Made by a program: the position numbers and the translations under genes. Under the pieces are notes generated by a model. That model saw only the letters and a list, made by a program, of their open reading frames with translations, was not told the DNA's origin and did no database searches. A DNA stretch of 64,000 bases, taken from Marinobacter orientalis. Its GTDB lineage: Bacteria > Pseudomonadota > Gammaproteobacteria > Pseudomonadales > Oleiphilaceae. The stretch spans positions 868,001-932,000 of the forward strand of contig NZ_SRZX01000001.1 of the NCBI RefSeq assembly GCF_004792665.1, given 5' to 3'. Below are positions 17,280 through 26,740 of this stretch, piece after piece. Numbering within the stretch: position 1 is the stretch's first letter; the number at the start of each line of letters is the position of its first letter.

Positions 17280-18110
17280 TCACTTCACGCCATTTTTGGC
17301 CAACAGCCGACGGTAATCTTTCAGCACGCCTTCGTCTTCTTTCGGGTATTCCGGGGCCAGCCGTTGCAGCTGCTCCGCCAGCAGAGCCGCAACAATGGCC
17401 CGCGCCCGGGGTTTCCTGTCGCCGGGAACAATAAACCAGGGCGCTTCCGTGGTGTGGGTTGCGGCCAGGGCTTCTTCGGCGAATGCCTCATACTGGCCCC
17501 GCTTCTCCCACCCGTCGATGTCAGATTTATCGAATTTCCAACGCTTACGGGGCTTGTCCAGGCGCTTGAGAAGGCGCTGACGATGCTCATCTTCGGACAG
17601 ATTGAGCCAGATCTTGATCACTGTTGTGCCTTCTTCCACCAGATGGCGCTCGAAGTTCCGGATGGACTGGTAACGGTTTTTCCAGTTGTAGCTCTGCGGC
17701 TGGTGAACCGGCCACACCCGCTCGGCAATCACCGCCTCGTGATGGCTCCGATTGAACGCGACCATTTCACCAAAGCCCGGCAGGAAAGGCGTTACCCGCC
17801 AGAGGAAATCGTGACGGGTTTCAGCGCCTCTGGGCCGGCTGAACGACCAGGCATGGAAGCCGGCAGGATCGGCGTAGGTTGCCAGAGTCCGGATCAGGCT
17901 GTCCTTGCCGCTGGTGTCCGGCCCGTGGGTGACCAGCAATACGGCCCTGGCCCGGTTAGCCCACAATCGGCGCTGGAACTCGCCAATCTGTTCCAGGCTG
18001 GCTTCCAGCCCTGGCAGTTTCTCATCCTGGTCCAACAGGGTGGGGTAATCCCCGAAACCGGGCTTCTTCGGGTCGAAAAGAAAAGAGCTGGCAAACGCCG
18101 ATAATTTCAT
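17280..18110 (-). CDS. Polyphosphate kinase 2 family protein (PPK2)
   Basis: A 276-residue P-loop kinase of the PPK2 family, which moves phosphate between inorganic polyphosphate and nucleotides. Walker A is HGPDTSGKDSLIR (about 63-75), the Walker B region is FNRSHHEAV and the lid segment is KPRKRWKFDKSDIDGWEKRGQY. The FNRSH pattern points to the class that uses polyphosphate to phosphorylate AMP or ADP, but class and direction are inferred. GGAG 8 bases upstream supports the ATG at 18110. It is probably cotranscribed with dadA; no functional link is evident. Confidence 0.85.
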   Translation of the reverse strand: MKLSAFASSFLFDPKKPGFGDYPTLLDQDEKLPGLEASLEQIGEFQRRLWANRARAVLLVTHGPDTSGKDSLIRTLATYADPAGFHAWSFSRPRGAETRHDFLWRVTPFLPGFGEMVAFNRSHHEAVIAERVWPVHQPQSYNWKNRYQSIRNFERHLVEEGTTVIKIWLNLSEDEHRQRLLKRLDKPRKRWKFDKSDIDGWEKRGQYEAFAEEALAATHTTEAPWFIVPGDRKPRARAIVAALLAEQLQRLAPEYPKEDEGVLKDYRRLLAKNGVK

Positions 18111-18238
18111 CAAAGTGCTCCGTGCAACTCCCTATGGAGGTAATGCAGGTCAACAATCGGTCAAACTGGTAGACTGACAGACCAATTATTCAGAATAGCA
18201 GCCATTGCTCCGGTTGCGTTGGAGTGTAGTAGCTGACA

Positions 18239-19048
18239 ATGAGTAAAAAACGTCGCGAGATTCCCGTATTCGATCACCCGATCATTGAAACCCACTGCCA
18301 CCTGGATTACCTCAAGGACCGTCCCCTGGAGGAAACCCTCGCCGAAGCGCAGCGGGTCAATATCGAGCGGCTGATCACGATCGCCGTGTCACCGGAAAAT
18401 CTGGCTGTAGTGCGGGAAATCAGTCAGGCAGCGCCCTGGGTGTATGGCACGCAGGGGGTGCATCCTCACGATGCCGAGAAGTATACCGACGCCGCGGAAG
18501 CAGAAATTCGTGCCCATGCCGGTGATGACAAGATCGTGGCTGTGGGCGAGATCGGCCTGGATTATTTCTACGACAACGCGGACCGCGAGGTACAGCGTCA
18601 GGTTTTCCGCCGCCAGCTCCAGATTGCCTGCGACAAAGATCGCCCGGTGGTGATTCACAGCCGGGAAGCAGACGACGACACCATCGATATCCTGAAAGAA
18701 TTCGAAAGCACGCTCAAGCGCCGTGGCGTGATCCACAGTTTTACTTCCGGGGCCGGGCTGGCGCAATATGCGCTGGACGAAGGCTGGTGCCTCGGTTTTA
18801 ATGGCATTACCACGTTCAACAAGGCCGAGAACGTACGCGACATCGTGCGCATGGCGCCGATCGAACAGATCCTGCTGGAAACCGATTCACCGTTTCTGGC
18901 TCCGGTACCCTATCGCGGCAAGGAAAACGCGCCCTTCTACATTCCTTTTGTTGCCGAGAAAATCGCCGAAGTCAAACAGCTACTGCTGGAGAAGGTGTTG
19001 ACTACGACCTATGAAAACAGCCTGAGGACGTTCTTCCAGCGTCAATGA
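18239..19048 (+). CDS. TatD-family metal-dependent hydrolase
   Basis: A 269-residue TIM-barrel metallohydrolase. Members act as 3'-5' DNases or as D-aminoacyl-tRNA deacylases. The metal ligands are visible: H19 and H21 (ETHCHLD), E104 (GEIGLDYF), H140 (VVIHSREA), H166 (IHSFTS) and D216 (LETDSPFL). The PYRGKENAP segment is also typical. The stop overlaps the start of the HD-GYP gene by ATGA, so the two are translationally coupled. Which of E. coli TatD, YcfH or YjjV it corresponds to cannot be settled by eye; YcfH/YjjV-type is likely. Confidence 0.9.
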   Translation: MSKKRREIPVFDHPIIETHCHLDYLKDRPLEETLAEAQRVNIERLITIAVSPENLAVVREISQAAPWVYGTQGVHPHDAEKYTDAAEAEIRAHAGDDKIVAVGEIGLDYFYDNADREVQRQVFRRQLQIACDKDRPVVIHSREADDDTIDILKEFESTLKRRGVIHSFTSGAGLAQYALDEGWCLGFNGITTFNKAENVRDIVRMAPIEQILLETDSPFLAPVPYRGKENAPFYIPFVAEKIAEVKQLLLEKVLTTTYENSLRTFFQRQ

Positions 19049-20253
19049 TCAAACGCATACCCGTTTCGGCCCTCAAGGTCGGTATGTACATCACCGACCT
19101 GAACAACGACTGGATTCCTCACAATACCCAGCGTCGTCGCGGCGTGATCAGGAAAGAGGACACCCTCGAGAAAATCCGCCGGATGAGCGTGGATTACGTC
19201 TACATCGATGTCTCCAGGGGCCTGGATTCCCAGGACTCCGAAACCGCCCATGAAGTGGACCGCCGCAATGACAAAGCGCTTCAGAACGCCGGGGGTCTGA
19301 AGCCTGCTGTTTCAAGACGGGTAACGGTAGCCGAAGAAATGGCATCCGCCCAACAGATACACACCCAGGCCCAGGGCCTGGTTGGCAACCTGATGAACAG
19401 TGTGAAGGTTGGTGGAGCCATCGACATAGCGCCTATCCATCAGTTGGCCGACGAACTCCAGAGTTCCGTTTTCCGCAATGCCAACGCCCTCAGTTGCCTT
19501 GGTCGCATTCGTGAAAAGGACAACTATCTGATGGAGCACTCCGTCAACCTGAGTGTGCTGATGTCCCTGTTCGGCAGCTTCCGAAAATTACCGGCGGATG
19601 CATTGCATCAAACCATTGTCGGAGCGTTACTGCACGATATTGGTAAAATCCTCACCCCTGACGACATTCTCCACAAGCCAGGACGGTTATCAGGGGAGGA
19701 GTTCGAAGTCATGAAAGCCCATGCCCGGCACTCGAGAAGCATTCTGGAGTCGACCGACGGCATTGGTGAACTGGCCATCATTACCGCCGCGGAACACCAC
19801 GAGCGGCTTGATGGCAGTGGCTACCCGGAAGGACTCAAGGGTGAAGAAATTTCGCTGTACGGGCGTATGGTAGCGATCACCGATGTATACGATGCCATCA
19901 CCGCCGACAGGGTCTATCACAAAGGCATGACTCCCAGCCAGGGCCTCAAGAAGCTGCTGGAATGGAGTGGCAGCCATCTGGACCCGGCCCTGGTGCGAGA
20001 GTTTATCCGTTGCGTGGGCCTCTACCCCATTGGCTCCCTGGTGCTTCTGGAAAGCGGACGCCTCGGTGTGGTGGTGGAAACCAGTGACGACGACCAGCGG
20101 CTACCCGTGGTCCGCGTGATGTACAACACCCGTTTCCGCCTGCCGATCACCATGGAAACCATCGACCTGGCCAAACCCAAGGCACAGGACCGAATTCTGA
20201 AATCCGTCGACCCTGACGAGTACAGGATCGATGTGCGCAAGTTTCTTGTCTGA
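19045..20253 (+). CDS. HD-GYP domain cyclic-di-GMP phosphodiesterase with DUF3391 N-terminus
   Basis: A 402-residue predicted c-di-GMP phosphodiesterase. The N-terminal region, about residues 1-140, matches DUF3391 (KRIPVSALKVGMYITDL, VDYVYIDVSRG). The HD-GYP domain (about 145-335) has H165, the H197-D198 metal pair in LLHDIGK, and the full HHERLDGSGYP signature at 251-261, so it should be active. No sensor or receiver domain is seen. Its ATG overlaps the tatD stop, so its level is tied to tatD. Likely role: lowering c-di-GMP and so changing motility or biofilm (inference). Confidence 0.92.
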   Translation: MIKRIPVSALKVGMYITDLNNDWIPHNTQRRRGVIRKEDTLEKIRRMSVDYVYIDVSRGLDSQDSETAHEVDRRNDKALQNAGGLKPAVSRRVTVAEEMASAQQIHTQAQGLVGNLMNSVKVGGAIDIAPIHQLADELQSSVFRNANALSCLGRIREKDNYLMEHSVNLSVLMSLFGSFRKLPADALHQTIVGALLHDIGKILTPDDILHKPGRLSGEEFEVMKAHARHSRSILESTDGIGELAIITAAEHHERLDGSGYPEGLKGEEISLYGRMVAITDVYDAITADRVYHKGMTPSQGLKKLLEWSGSHLDPALVREFIRCVGLYPIGSLVLLESGRLGVVVETSDDDQRLPVVRVMYNTRFRLPITMETIDLAKPKAQDRILKSVDPDEYRIDVRKFLV

Positions 20254-20289
20254 GGCACCACTGCCCTGGCCAAGTGACGTCGCCTGAAT

Positions 20290-21198
20290 TTATCCCAACG
20301 ACAGAAACACCGCCATCAGCACCGGCGACAGGAAAGACAGTAAAAAACCGGAGGCAATGGCCACCGGCACACAGGCGAGACCACCACTGCTGCGGATCAC
20401 TGGCAGGGTGAAATCCATGGCAGTGGCGCCGCCATAGCCAATCGCCATGGCAGGCCTGCTGGCAATCAGCAGGGGAATGATGGCCAGTGCTATGATTTCC
20501 CGCAAGACATCGTTCAGAAAGGCTACGCCACCCCAGGCGGGGCCCAGGGCATCGCCAATCACGATACCCGACAGCGAATACCAACCAAAGCCGGACGCCA
20601 TCGCCAGCACATCGTGCCAGGGCAAGGCCAGCAGGGGAATCAGTGCAATACCGGCCACCAGGGAACTCAGGGCTAGCGAGACTGCGATACCCAGGCCCTG
20701 ACGATTCATCAGCAGCTTGCGCAGTGACAGCCCGGCATTGCGCAACTGGATACCGATGAGGAAAAGCAGCAGCATCAGGGCCCAGGTAGCCACCTGTTCC
20801 GCCATCGGCATGTCCGGCAACAGATAATAACCGGCAAGCAGGCCAGCCATAACCGCCAGCAATGGCTTCAGACCCGCGAGAAACAGCCGGCGATAGCCGG
20901 GGCTGACATCGCCATCCGCGCGCTCAACAGTCATCGGCTGCCAGCGGTGAAACAGCCACAATCCGATCATGTTTGCGATCAGCAGAGCAGCCACGAGAAT
21001 CAGAACCTGAACGGCCATCCCGCCAAGCTGGGCACCCAGCCCTTCCATCTGGCCAAGGCCAAGCCCCAGAAGGGCGAGGATGAAATAGACCAGCCCCTCC
21101 ACACCGTAATGAATGACCGTCATCAGGTGACGGTTCTCCAGAGCCAGGGCAAACCCCAGAAAAAGCGGTGCCAGAATCAGCAAAGCGCCGGTGAGCAT
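20290..21198 (-). CDS. lysO: Lysine exporter LysO family protein
   Basis: A 302-residue integral membrane protein with about eight hydrophobic segments, matching the DUF340/LysO (YbjE) family, which exports L-lysine and its toxic analogue thialysine in E. coli. Family features seen are YSLSGIVIGDALGPAWGGVAFLNDVLREIIALAIIP and GGATAMDFTLPVIRSSGG, with the conserved Asp and Glu that are thought to carry protons. GAGGA stands 5 bases before the ATG. It is convergent with the HD-GYP gene, 36 bases apart. E. coli ybjE has an ArgP site; I cannot identify one here. Confidence 0.88.
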   Translation of the reverse strand: MLTGALLILAPLFLGFALALENRHLMTVIHYGVEGLVYFILALLGLGLGQMEGLGAQLGGMAVQVLILVAALLIANMIGLWLFHRWQPMTVERADGDVSPGYRRLFLAGLKPLLAVMAGLLAGYYLLPDMPMAEQVATWALMLLLFLIGIQLRNAGLSLRKLLMNRQGLGIAVSLALSSLVAGIALIPLLALPWHDVLAMASGFGWYSLSGIVIGDALGPAWGGVAFLNDVLREIIALAIIPLLIASRPAMAIGYGGATAMDFTLPVIRSSGGLACVPVAIASGFLLSFLSPVLMAVFLSLG

Positions 21199-21233
21199 TG
21201 AAATCCTCGGACATTGTCGATGGCTAGGACAGT

Positions 21234-21605
21234 TCAGCCGATGGGCTCGTACTGATCCGGGTCAAAGTGGAACTTGCCGGCACTGGCATCGCGGTCAATG
21301 CGTATGGTGCGGGCAAGACGCTGGGCCATCACCGACCAGACTACATAGTCCCGCGGCTGGGGCTGATAGTCCTGACCCACCAGGGCACCGGCAACACTGC
21401 GCAGCACCGCCTCGGCCTGGGCCGTCGAGCGGTAGGGGCCCTGGCACCTGTGTTTCTCGGGCTGGCCGTCCACCGACCCGCTGAGGGCCACCAGTGCCCA
21501 GATGTCATCGCCGACCGGTTTGATGAAAAGTTCAACCCGGCGCTGATCCCGGATCATCACCAGTGCCCGCAAGGGGCCACGACCGTGGAAATAGTGCAGT
21601 TTCAC
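21234..21605 (-). CDS. Conserved hypothetical protein
   Basis: A 123-residue cytoplasmic protein that I do not recognise. It has alternating beta-like segments (RALVMIRDQRRVELFIKPVGDDIWALVALSG), then RCQGPYRSTAQAEAVLRSVAGALVGQDYQP, which looks like a small alpha/beta fold. No signal peptide or membrane segment. The GTG at 21605 (MKLHYFHGRG) is a plausible start; a TTG at 21623 overlapping the DUF2288 stop is an alternative. It follows DUF2288 immediately on the same strand, so the pair is probably one operon. Confidence 0.6.
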   Translation of the reverse strand: MKLHYFHGRGPLRALVMIRDQRRVELFIKPVGDDIWALVALSGSVDGQPEKHRCQGPYRSTAQAEAVLRSVAGALVGQDYQPQPRDYVVWSVMAQRLARTIRIDRDASAGKFHFDPDQYEPIG

Positions 21606-21623
21606 GGGGCAAAACCGGGGCAA

Positions 21624-21947
21624 TCAGTGCAGTGCATGATCGGACCTGTCCTGCACCAGTACCCAGGGCGCAATAACCACCGCCCAGAGCTCGGTGTTCC
21701 CCTCGTACCACTGACGGGCAAGTTCCGGGGCAACGTCCCCGACCTGGCCACCGGCCATCCAGTGTTCAAAACGGGCCGTGTTATCCGCCGCCAGTTCGGC
21801 TGCCACTTCGAGCAGGTCCAGGGCCGGCGACACCTTCACCACATGCCCCCGGGCATAGTAAACCTGCAGATCGTGCCAGTTGATCCGGGAGGTTTCCAGG
21901 TTCAGTTTTGTCTTGAGATCATCCGGGGAGAGGTGGGAGGAGGACAT
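21624..21947 (-). CDS. DUF2288 family protein
   Basis: A 107-residue small cytoplasmic protein of the DUF2288 family. Diagnostic stretches are LKTKLNLETSRINWHDLQVYYARGHVVKVSPALDLLEVAAELAADN and the C-terminal TELWAVVIAPWVLVQDRSD. Function is unknown. I took the ATG at 21947; upstream extensions to 22004 start with TTG and lack a ribosome site. It lies downstream of acnA on the same strand, separated by a strong hairpin, and just upstream of the unrecognised gene at 21234. Confidence 0.8.
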   Translation of the reverse strand: MSSSHLSPDDLKTKLNLETSRINWHDLQVYYARGHVVKVSPALDLLEVAAELAADNTARFEHWMAGGQVGDVAPELARQWYEGNTELWAVVIAPWVLVQDRSDHALH

Positions 21948-22044
21948 GGTCGGCTCTCGGTAACTCCTGTTTTGCATTTGGTTTTGAAAGACGCTTTCAG
22001 ACAATTCAGCTTACCTCAAAACCACAGGCGGAGCACCTGTTGCA

Positions 22045-22074
22045 GCGGTTCCGGCTCGCTGGAGCCGGAACCGC
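22045..22074 (-). terminator. Strong GC hairpin downstream of acnA
   Basis: Perfect 13-base arms (GCGGTTCCGGCTC and its complement) with a GCTG loop, 11 bases past the acnA stop. There is no U-tract on the minus strand, so it may act in RNA 3'-end stabilisation or Rho-linked termination rather than as a classical intrinsic terminator. Confidence 0.5.
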
Positions 22075-22085
22075 CCTTACCCTGC

Positions 22086-24848
22086 TCACGCAGATTTCAG
22101 CATTTCCCGCACGACATAGTGCAGGATGCCGCCATGGCGGTAGTACACTGCTTCATTGGCGGTGTCGATCCGTGATTTGAGCTCACAGGTTTCCGTGTTG
22201 CCATCGGGATAGGTTATCGTCATCTGCAGTTTCTGGCCCGGTTTGATATCGCCGGACAGGCCCTCGATGCTGATGGTCTCATCCCCTGTCAGCTTGAGGC
22301 TCTTGCGATCTGCCCCCTCCTGGAACTGCAGCGGCATAACGCCCATACCAATCAGGTTCGACCTGTGAATGCGCTCATAGGACTCGGCAACCACCGCCTT
22401 TACACCCAGCAAACGGGTACCCTTGGCGGCCCAGTCGCGGCTGGAGCCGGTGCCGTACTCCTTGCCGGCGATGACCACCAGCGGCGTGCCCTCTTGCTGG
22501 TACTTCATCGCGGCATCGTAGATGGGCATCTGCTCGCCGGAAGGCACATGCCTGGTAAACCCGCCTTCGACGCCGTCCAGCATCTCGTTCCTGATACGAA
22601 CGTTGGCGAAGGTGCCGCGCATCATTACTTCGTGGTTTCCCCGACGGGAGCCATAGGAGTTGAAGTCTTTGGGATCTACCCCGTGCTCCTGCAGATATTT
22701 ACCGGCAGGACTGTCAGCTTTGAACGAACCGGCAGGGGAGATATGGTCGGTGGTGACCGAATCCCCGAGCATGGCCAGGATGTTCGCATCCCTGATGTCA
22801 TCAATCGCGTCCGGCTCTTCCTTCAGACCCTGGAAGAAGGGCGGATGCTGGATGTAGGTGGACTTGTCAGACCACTCGTAGACCTTGCTTTCCGGCACCT
22901 TGAGGGCCTTCCAGGTTTCGTCGCCGTCGAAAACTTCGGCATATTCCTTGTGGAACATGTCGGTTTTCACTTTCTCTACCGCTTCAGCGATTTCCTGCTG
23001 GCTTGGCCACAGATCTTTCAGGTAAACCGGGTTGCCCTCTTTGTCTTCACCCAGAGGGTCCTTGAACAGGTCCAGGCGCACGTTCCCCGCCAGTGCATAG
23101 GCCACCACCAGCGGCGGTGACGCCAGCCAGTTGGTTTTCACCAGCGGATGCACCCGGCCCTCGAAGTTACGGTTACCCGACAGCACCGAGGCCACGGTAA
23201 GGTCACCATCGTCAATGGCCTTTTCCACGGCCTCCGGCAATGGGCCGGAGTTACCGATACAGGTGGTGCAGCCATAGCCCACCAGGTTGAATCCCAGCTT
23301 GTTCAGGTCATCCTGGAAGCCGCCCACCTTCAGATAATCGGTCACTACCTTGGAGCCTGGCGCCAGCGACGTCTTCACCCAGGGTTTGGTCTGCAGCCCT
23401 TTGGCCACGGCCTTCTGGGCAATGAGGCCGGCAGCCATCATCACACTGGGGTTGGAGGTGTTGGTACAGGAGGTAATGGCCGCAATCACTACGGCACCGG
23501 GATCCAGCCGGCTTTTCTGGCCGTTCATTTCCAGCGGCTGGCTGGCAGCGTGTTCGTAACTGTCGTGAATACCCACGGCGGTCTGCCCGCCTTCGGATTC
23601 GAGATTACTCTTGCGGGATTCCTCCGCCGAGCCTTCAGCCGTCTCCATCAGCAGCTCGAAAGAGGCCTTCATGTTCTTCAGGGCCACCCGGTCCTGGGGA
23701 CGTTTGGGACCGGCAAGGCTGGCCTCAACTTCGCCCATGTCCAGTTCCAGATTGTCGGTGTATACCGGCTCCTGGCCGGGTTGACGCCACAGCCCCTGGG
23801 CCCTGGCATAGGCCTCCACCAGTTCAAGCTGGTCGTCTTCGCGGCCGGTCAGCTTCATGTACTTGATGGTCTGCTCGTCCACCGGGAAGAAACCGCAGGT
23901 GGCACCATATTCCGGCGCCATGTTGGCGATGGTGGCCCGGTCAGCAACCGGCATGTCTTTGAGACCATCACCGTAGAATTCCACGAATTTGCCCACCACG
24001 CCTTTGTTGCGCAGCATTTCCGTGACGGTGAGTACCAGGTCAGTGGCGGTAATGCCTTCCTTGAGCTTGCCGGTAATCTTGAAGCCCACCACTTCCGGAA
24101 TCAGCATGGAGACGGGCTGGCCCAGCATGGCTGCTTCCGCCTCGATACCGCCGACACCCCAGCCAAGGATTCCCAGGCCGTTGATCATGGTGGTGTGGGA
24201 ATCGGTACCCACCAGGGTGTCCGGATAGGCGATGGTTTTGCCGTCCTGATCCTTGCTCCAGACAGTTTTGCCCAGATACTCCAGGTTCACCTGGTGACAG
24301 ATACCGGTGCCCGGCGGCACCACCCGGAAATTGTCAAAGGCCTGCTGGCCCCAGCGCAGGAACTCGTAACGCTCCTGGTTACGCTCCATCTCGATGGTAA
24401 CGTTGTCCTTGAACGCAGACGCATCACCAAACTTGTCCACCATGACCGAATGGTCGATTACCAGATCCACCGGTGACAGCGGATTGATCATCGCCGGATC
24501 CTTGCCGGCAGCCTTGACCGCCTCCCGCATGGCTGCCAGGTCCACAACACCGGGCACCCCGGTGAAGTCCTGCATCAACACACGGGCAGGACGGAACTGG
24601 ATCTCGGTATCAGACTTGCGCTCTTTCATCCACTGGACCATGGCGTCGATATGCCCGCGGTCCACAGTGGTGTCATCCTCATTACGCAGCAGATTTTCAA
24701 GCAGCACCTTGAGGGAAAACGGCAACTTGTCGATGTTGCCCAGGGTATCCGCTGCTTTCGGCAGGCTGTAGTAATGGTAGGTTTTACCGCCAGCCTCCAG
24801 GCTGGAAAGGGTGTTGAGACTGTCTTTGCTAAGGCTTTGTTTCGACAT
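22086..24848 (-). CDS. acnA: Aconitate hydratase A
   Basis: The 920-residue [4Fe-4S] enzyme converts citrate to isocitrate through cis-aconitate in the TCA and glyoxylate cycles. Cluster ligands are C461 in SCTNTSN and C527 and C530 in GCTTCIG. Other hallmarks are TDSHTTM near 215-221, [14 protein letters not shown] and the C-terminal [15 protein letters not shown]. Length and order match the AcnA/IRP group, not AcnB. An imperfect 25-base inverted repeat lies in the leader region (24893-24953). Apo-AcnA is known to bind mRNAs in other bacteria, so autoregulation is conceivable but unproved. Confidence 0.96.
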   Translation of the reverse strand: MSKQSLSKDSLNTLSSLEAGGKTYHYYSLPKAADTLGNIDKLPFSLKVLLENLLRNEDDTTVDRGHIDAMVQWMKERKSDTEIQFRPARVLMQDFTGVPGVVDLAAMREAVKAAGKDPAMINPLSPVDLVIDHSVMVDKFGDASAFKDNVTIEMERNQERYEFLRWGQQAFDNFRVVPPGTGICHQVNLEYLGKTVWSKDQDGKTIAYPDTLVGTDSHTTMINGLGILGWGVGGIEAEAAMLGQPVSMLIPEVVGFKITGKLKEGITATDLVLTVTEMLRNKGVVGKFVEFYGDGLKDMPVADRATIANMAPEYGATCGFFPVDEQTIKYMKLTGREDDQLELVEAYARAQGLWRQPGQEPVYTDNLELDMGEVEASLAGPKRPQDRVALKNMKASFELLMETAEGSAEESRKSNLESEGGQTAVGIHDSYEHAASQPLEMNGQKSRLDPGAVVIAAITSCTNTSNPSVMMAAGLIAQKAVAKGLQTKPWVKTSLAPGSKVVTDYLKVGGFQDDLNKLGFNLVGYGCTTCIGNSGPLPEAVEKAIDDGDLTVASVLSGNRNFEGRVHPLVKTNWLASPPLVVAYALAGNVRLDLFKDPLGEDKEGNPVYLKDLWPSQQEIAEAVEKVKTDMFHKEYAEVFDGDETWKALKVPESKVYEWSDKSTYIQHPPFFQGLKEEPDAIDDIRDANILAMLGDSVTTDHISPAGSFKADSPAGKYLQEHGVDPKDFNSYGSRRGNHEVMMRGTFANVRIRNEMLDGVEGGFTRHVPSGEQMPIYDAAMKYQQEGTPLVVIAGKEYGTGSSRDWAAKGTRLLGVKAVVAESYERIHRSNLIGMGVMPLQFQEGADRKSLKLTGDETISIEGLSGDIKPGQKLQMTITYPDGNTETCELKSRIDTANEAVYYRHGGILHYVVREMLKSA

Positions 24849-24892
24849 GAGGTGCCTCCTTTTTCATTATCCGAAGAGTCCGGAAGGCTTTG

Positions 24893-24953
24893 CAGGAGCC
24901 TTTGCATCGGTGCACTCCGCACTTGCAAGAGTACACCGACGCAAAGACTCCGG
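24893..24953 (-). repeat. Imperfect inverted repeat upstream of acnA
   Basis: Arms 24893-24917 and 24929-24953 pair at 21 of 25 positions around an 11-base loop, 45 bases before the acnA start on the minus strand. If transcribed it would form a long hairpin in the acnA leader; otherwise it could be an operator. It does not share the TCCCTGT core of the other repeats. Confidence 0.6.
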
Positions 24954-25049
24954 CCATGGGAGTCACCTATAACTATTGCACTGATTCACGAGACTTCAAC
25001 CGTAGGCCCGTGAATGTTCGGAATTAGTGGAGTGAATGGGAGGCCGGAT

Positions 25050-26579
25050 CTAATCAAGCCGGTATCGATTAACCAGCTCATCCACACCGCCAACGACGCG
25101 CTCCAGCTCCTCTGACATTTGCTGAACAGCGCTGGCCTCCTCTGCCACCTGGGTATTGCGGGTAGCTACCGAGTGAATGCTCTCGTTTATCTGAACGGAC
25201 GTCGCCGACTGCTGTTCACAGGCAGAGGCGATCTGGTCATTCATATTACTGACGGCACCGATGGCTTCTTCTATCCGGCTGATCGCTTCTGCTGCTTCAC
25301 TGATCGCACGGTTGGATTCGCCAGAGCGGCTCTGGCCCATCTCCATAGCCGCATGGGTAGCCTCGGAAAGGTCTTTCAGTTCGTCTACCGTGGTGCGGAT
25401 TTCATTTGTGAATTCCTGGGTGCGCTTTGAAAGCGAACGTACTTCATCGGCTACCACAGCAAAACCGCGGCCATGCTCGCCGGCACGGGCTGCTTCTATG
25501 GCGGCATTCAGAGCCAGCAGATTGGTCTGGTCCGAAATATCATTGATAGAGCCGGTTACCCGGGCAATCGATTCCACTTTTTCCGAGAGCTGACTCACCA
25601 TCCGGCTGCTGTCACCCAAAGCCTGGTTGGTGGCCTCGGTCATGGTGCGGGCACTGATCATGGCCTTGCTTCCGGCCGCCGACGCCCTGGAAGCATCCGT
25701 GGAAGCCTCCGAGGCCAGTTGCGCGTTCTGCGCCACTTCCTGAACGCTGGCGGCCATCTGATTGGTTGCAGTCGCCACCTGATCCGCCTGTTGCTGCTGT
25801 TGCTCGACATACGTGCGGGTGCTTTGGCTGGCGCTGGCGAGTTGCTCTGCGTTCTGGCGCAATACCCCGGAAAACTCCCGCAGTTGCCTGATCAGCGCGG
25901 CAGACTGTTCCATCATCTGGTTGAAGGAGAGCGCACTCACACTCTGGTTCTGTGCCGGCAAGCGTCCCCGCAGGTCCTTGTCCTGATCAAATCCGTGGAC
26001 GATGGTGATCATCTGCAGGGTCTGCTGCCTTTCCGCACCCATGCGCAGGGCAAAGAACACCAGAATACCGGCTTCAAACACCACGAAGGCGGCATGCAGG
26101 AAGGCGACACCCCAACTATGGCCGTGATTGAAGATCATCAGTGGCATGCCACCGATTTGCGATTCGGCCTGCTGCAACCCCGTCAGAACCAGGTGGTGCA
26201 CGGCTATCACTGCAGCGGCCACGACGACCGGCAGCCAATCCCGGTAAATGATCACCAGTGCCAGGGACGCGAAGATGTGAAAGTGCATCTCGATACGGCC
26301 CATCTGGGCCTGGATCATAACGGCAGAGAACAGCATCAGACAGACCGCGAAGGCCGCCGAGCAGGCCCGGGTACCGCGCAGGGAAACATAACCCGCCAGC
26401 ACAAGTGCTCCGACAGCCAGCGAGGCAATAATTGCAAAGGTATATGTGCCATAGCCCCAGGGTACAAGCAGTGCGACGACAGGTATGTGGGCCAGCAGGA
26501 TGGTCAGCATCTGCCGATCGGTCTCAAGTACCTGCTGGCGGGCGAAATCATCACTGCGCAAGGATTGGGTTGCGGTCAT
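25050..26579 (-). CDS. Methyl-accepting chemotaxis protein
   Basis: A 509-residue chemoreceptor or MCP-like transducer. The N-terminal half has about five to six hydrophobic segments with short loops and no large periplasmic domain, so it probably senses within or at the membrane. The signalling domain runs from about 240 to the end, with the tip motif [46 protein letters not shown]. The repeated histidines in the membrane part ([21 protein letters not shown]) could bind a ligand or metal (inference). GAGGA 6 bases upstream supports the ATG at 26579. No che genes are nearby, so it is an orphan receptor. Confidence 0.92.
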   Translation of the reverse strand: MTATQSLRSDDFARQQVLETDRQMLTILLAHIPVVALLVPWGYGTYTFAIIASLAVGALVLAGYVSLRGTRACSAAFAVCLMLFSAVMIQAQMGRIEMHFHIFASLALVIIYRDWLPVVVAAAVIAVHHLVLTGLQQAESQIGGMPLMIFNHGHSWGVAFLHAAFVVFEAGILVFFALRMGAERQQTLQMITIVHGFDQDKDLRGRLPAQNQSVSALSFNQMMEQSAALIRQLREFSGVLRQNAEQLASASQSTRTYVEQQQQQADQVATATNQMAASVQEVAQNAQLASEASTDASRASAAGSKAMISARTMTEATNQALGDSSRMVSQLSEKVESIARVTGSINDISDQTNLLALNAAIEAARAGEHGRGFAVVADEVRSLSKRTQEFTNEIRTTVDELKDLSEATHAAMEMGQSRSGESNRAISEAAEAISRIEEAIGAVSNMNDQIASACEQQSATSVQINESIHSVATRNTQVAEEASAVQQMSEELERVVGGVDELVNRYRLD

Positions 26580-26740
26580 TCTGTTCCTCACAATACGGCC
26601 AGTAGCCGCTCAACGTCGTCCTGCCCGCGATCAGGATCGGGGAAGGTATAGGGAAGATGTCGACGGTTATCCGCCAATACAGCGTAACTCCGTGCGCAAC
26701 AGGGTTAACGGCTGTGCGAGTAAAAACTTGACGAGAAATA

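Noticed and set aside
18111..18238. Possible FadR-like operator (TGGT...ACCA) between the PPK2 and tatD genes
   Set aside because: Spacing of the half-sites is too long for the FadR consensus, and neither neighbour is a fatty-acid gene.
23148..24476. 442-codon frame antisense to acnA
   Set aside because: Long antisense frames are common opposite GC-rich genes. It has His/Gly-rich low-information content and no recognisable domain.
25473..26651. 392-codon frame antisense to the chemoreceptor gene
   Set aside because: Antisense shadow. The minus-strand frame has the full chemoreceptor signalling motif.
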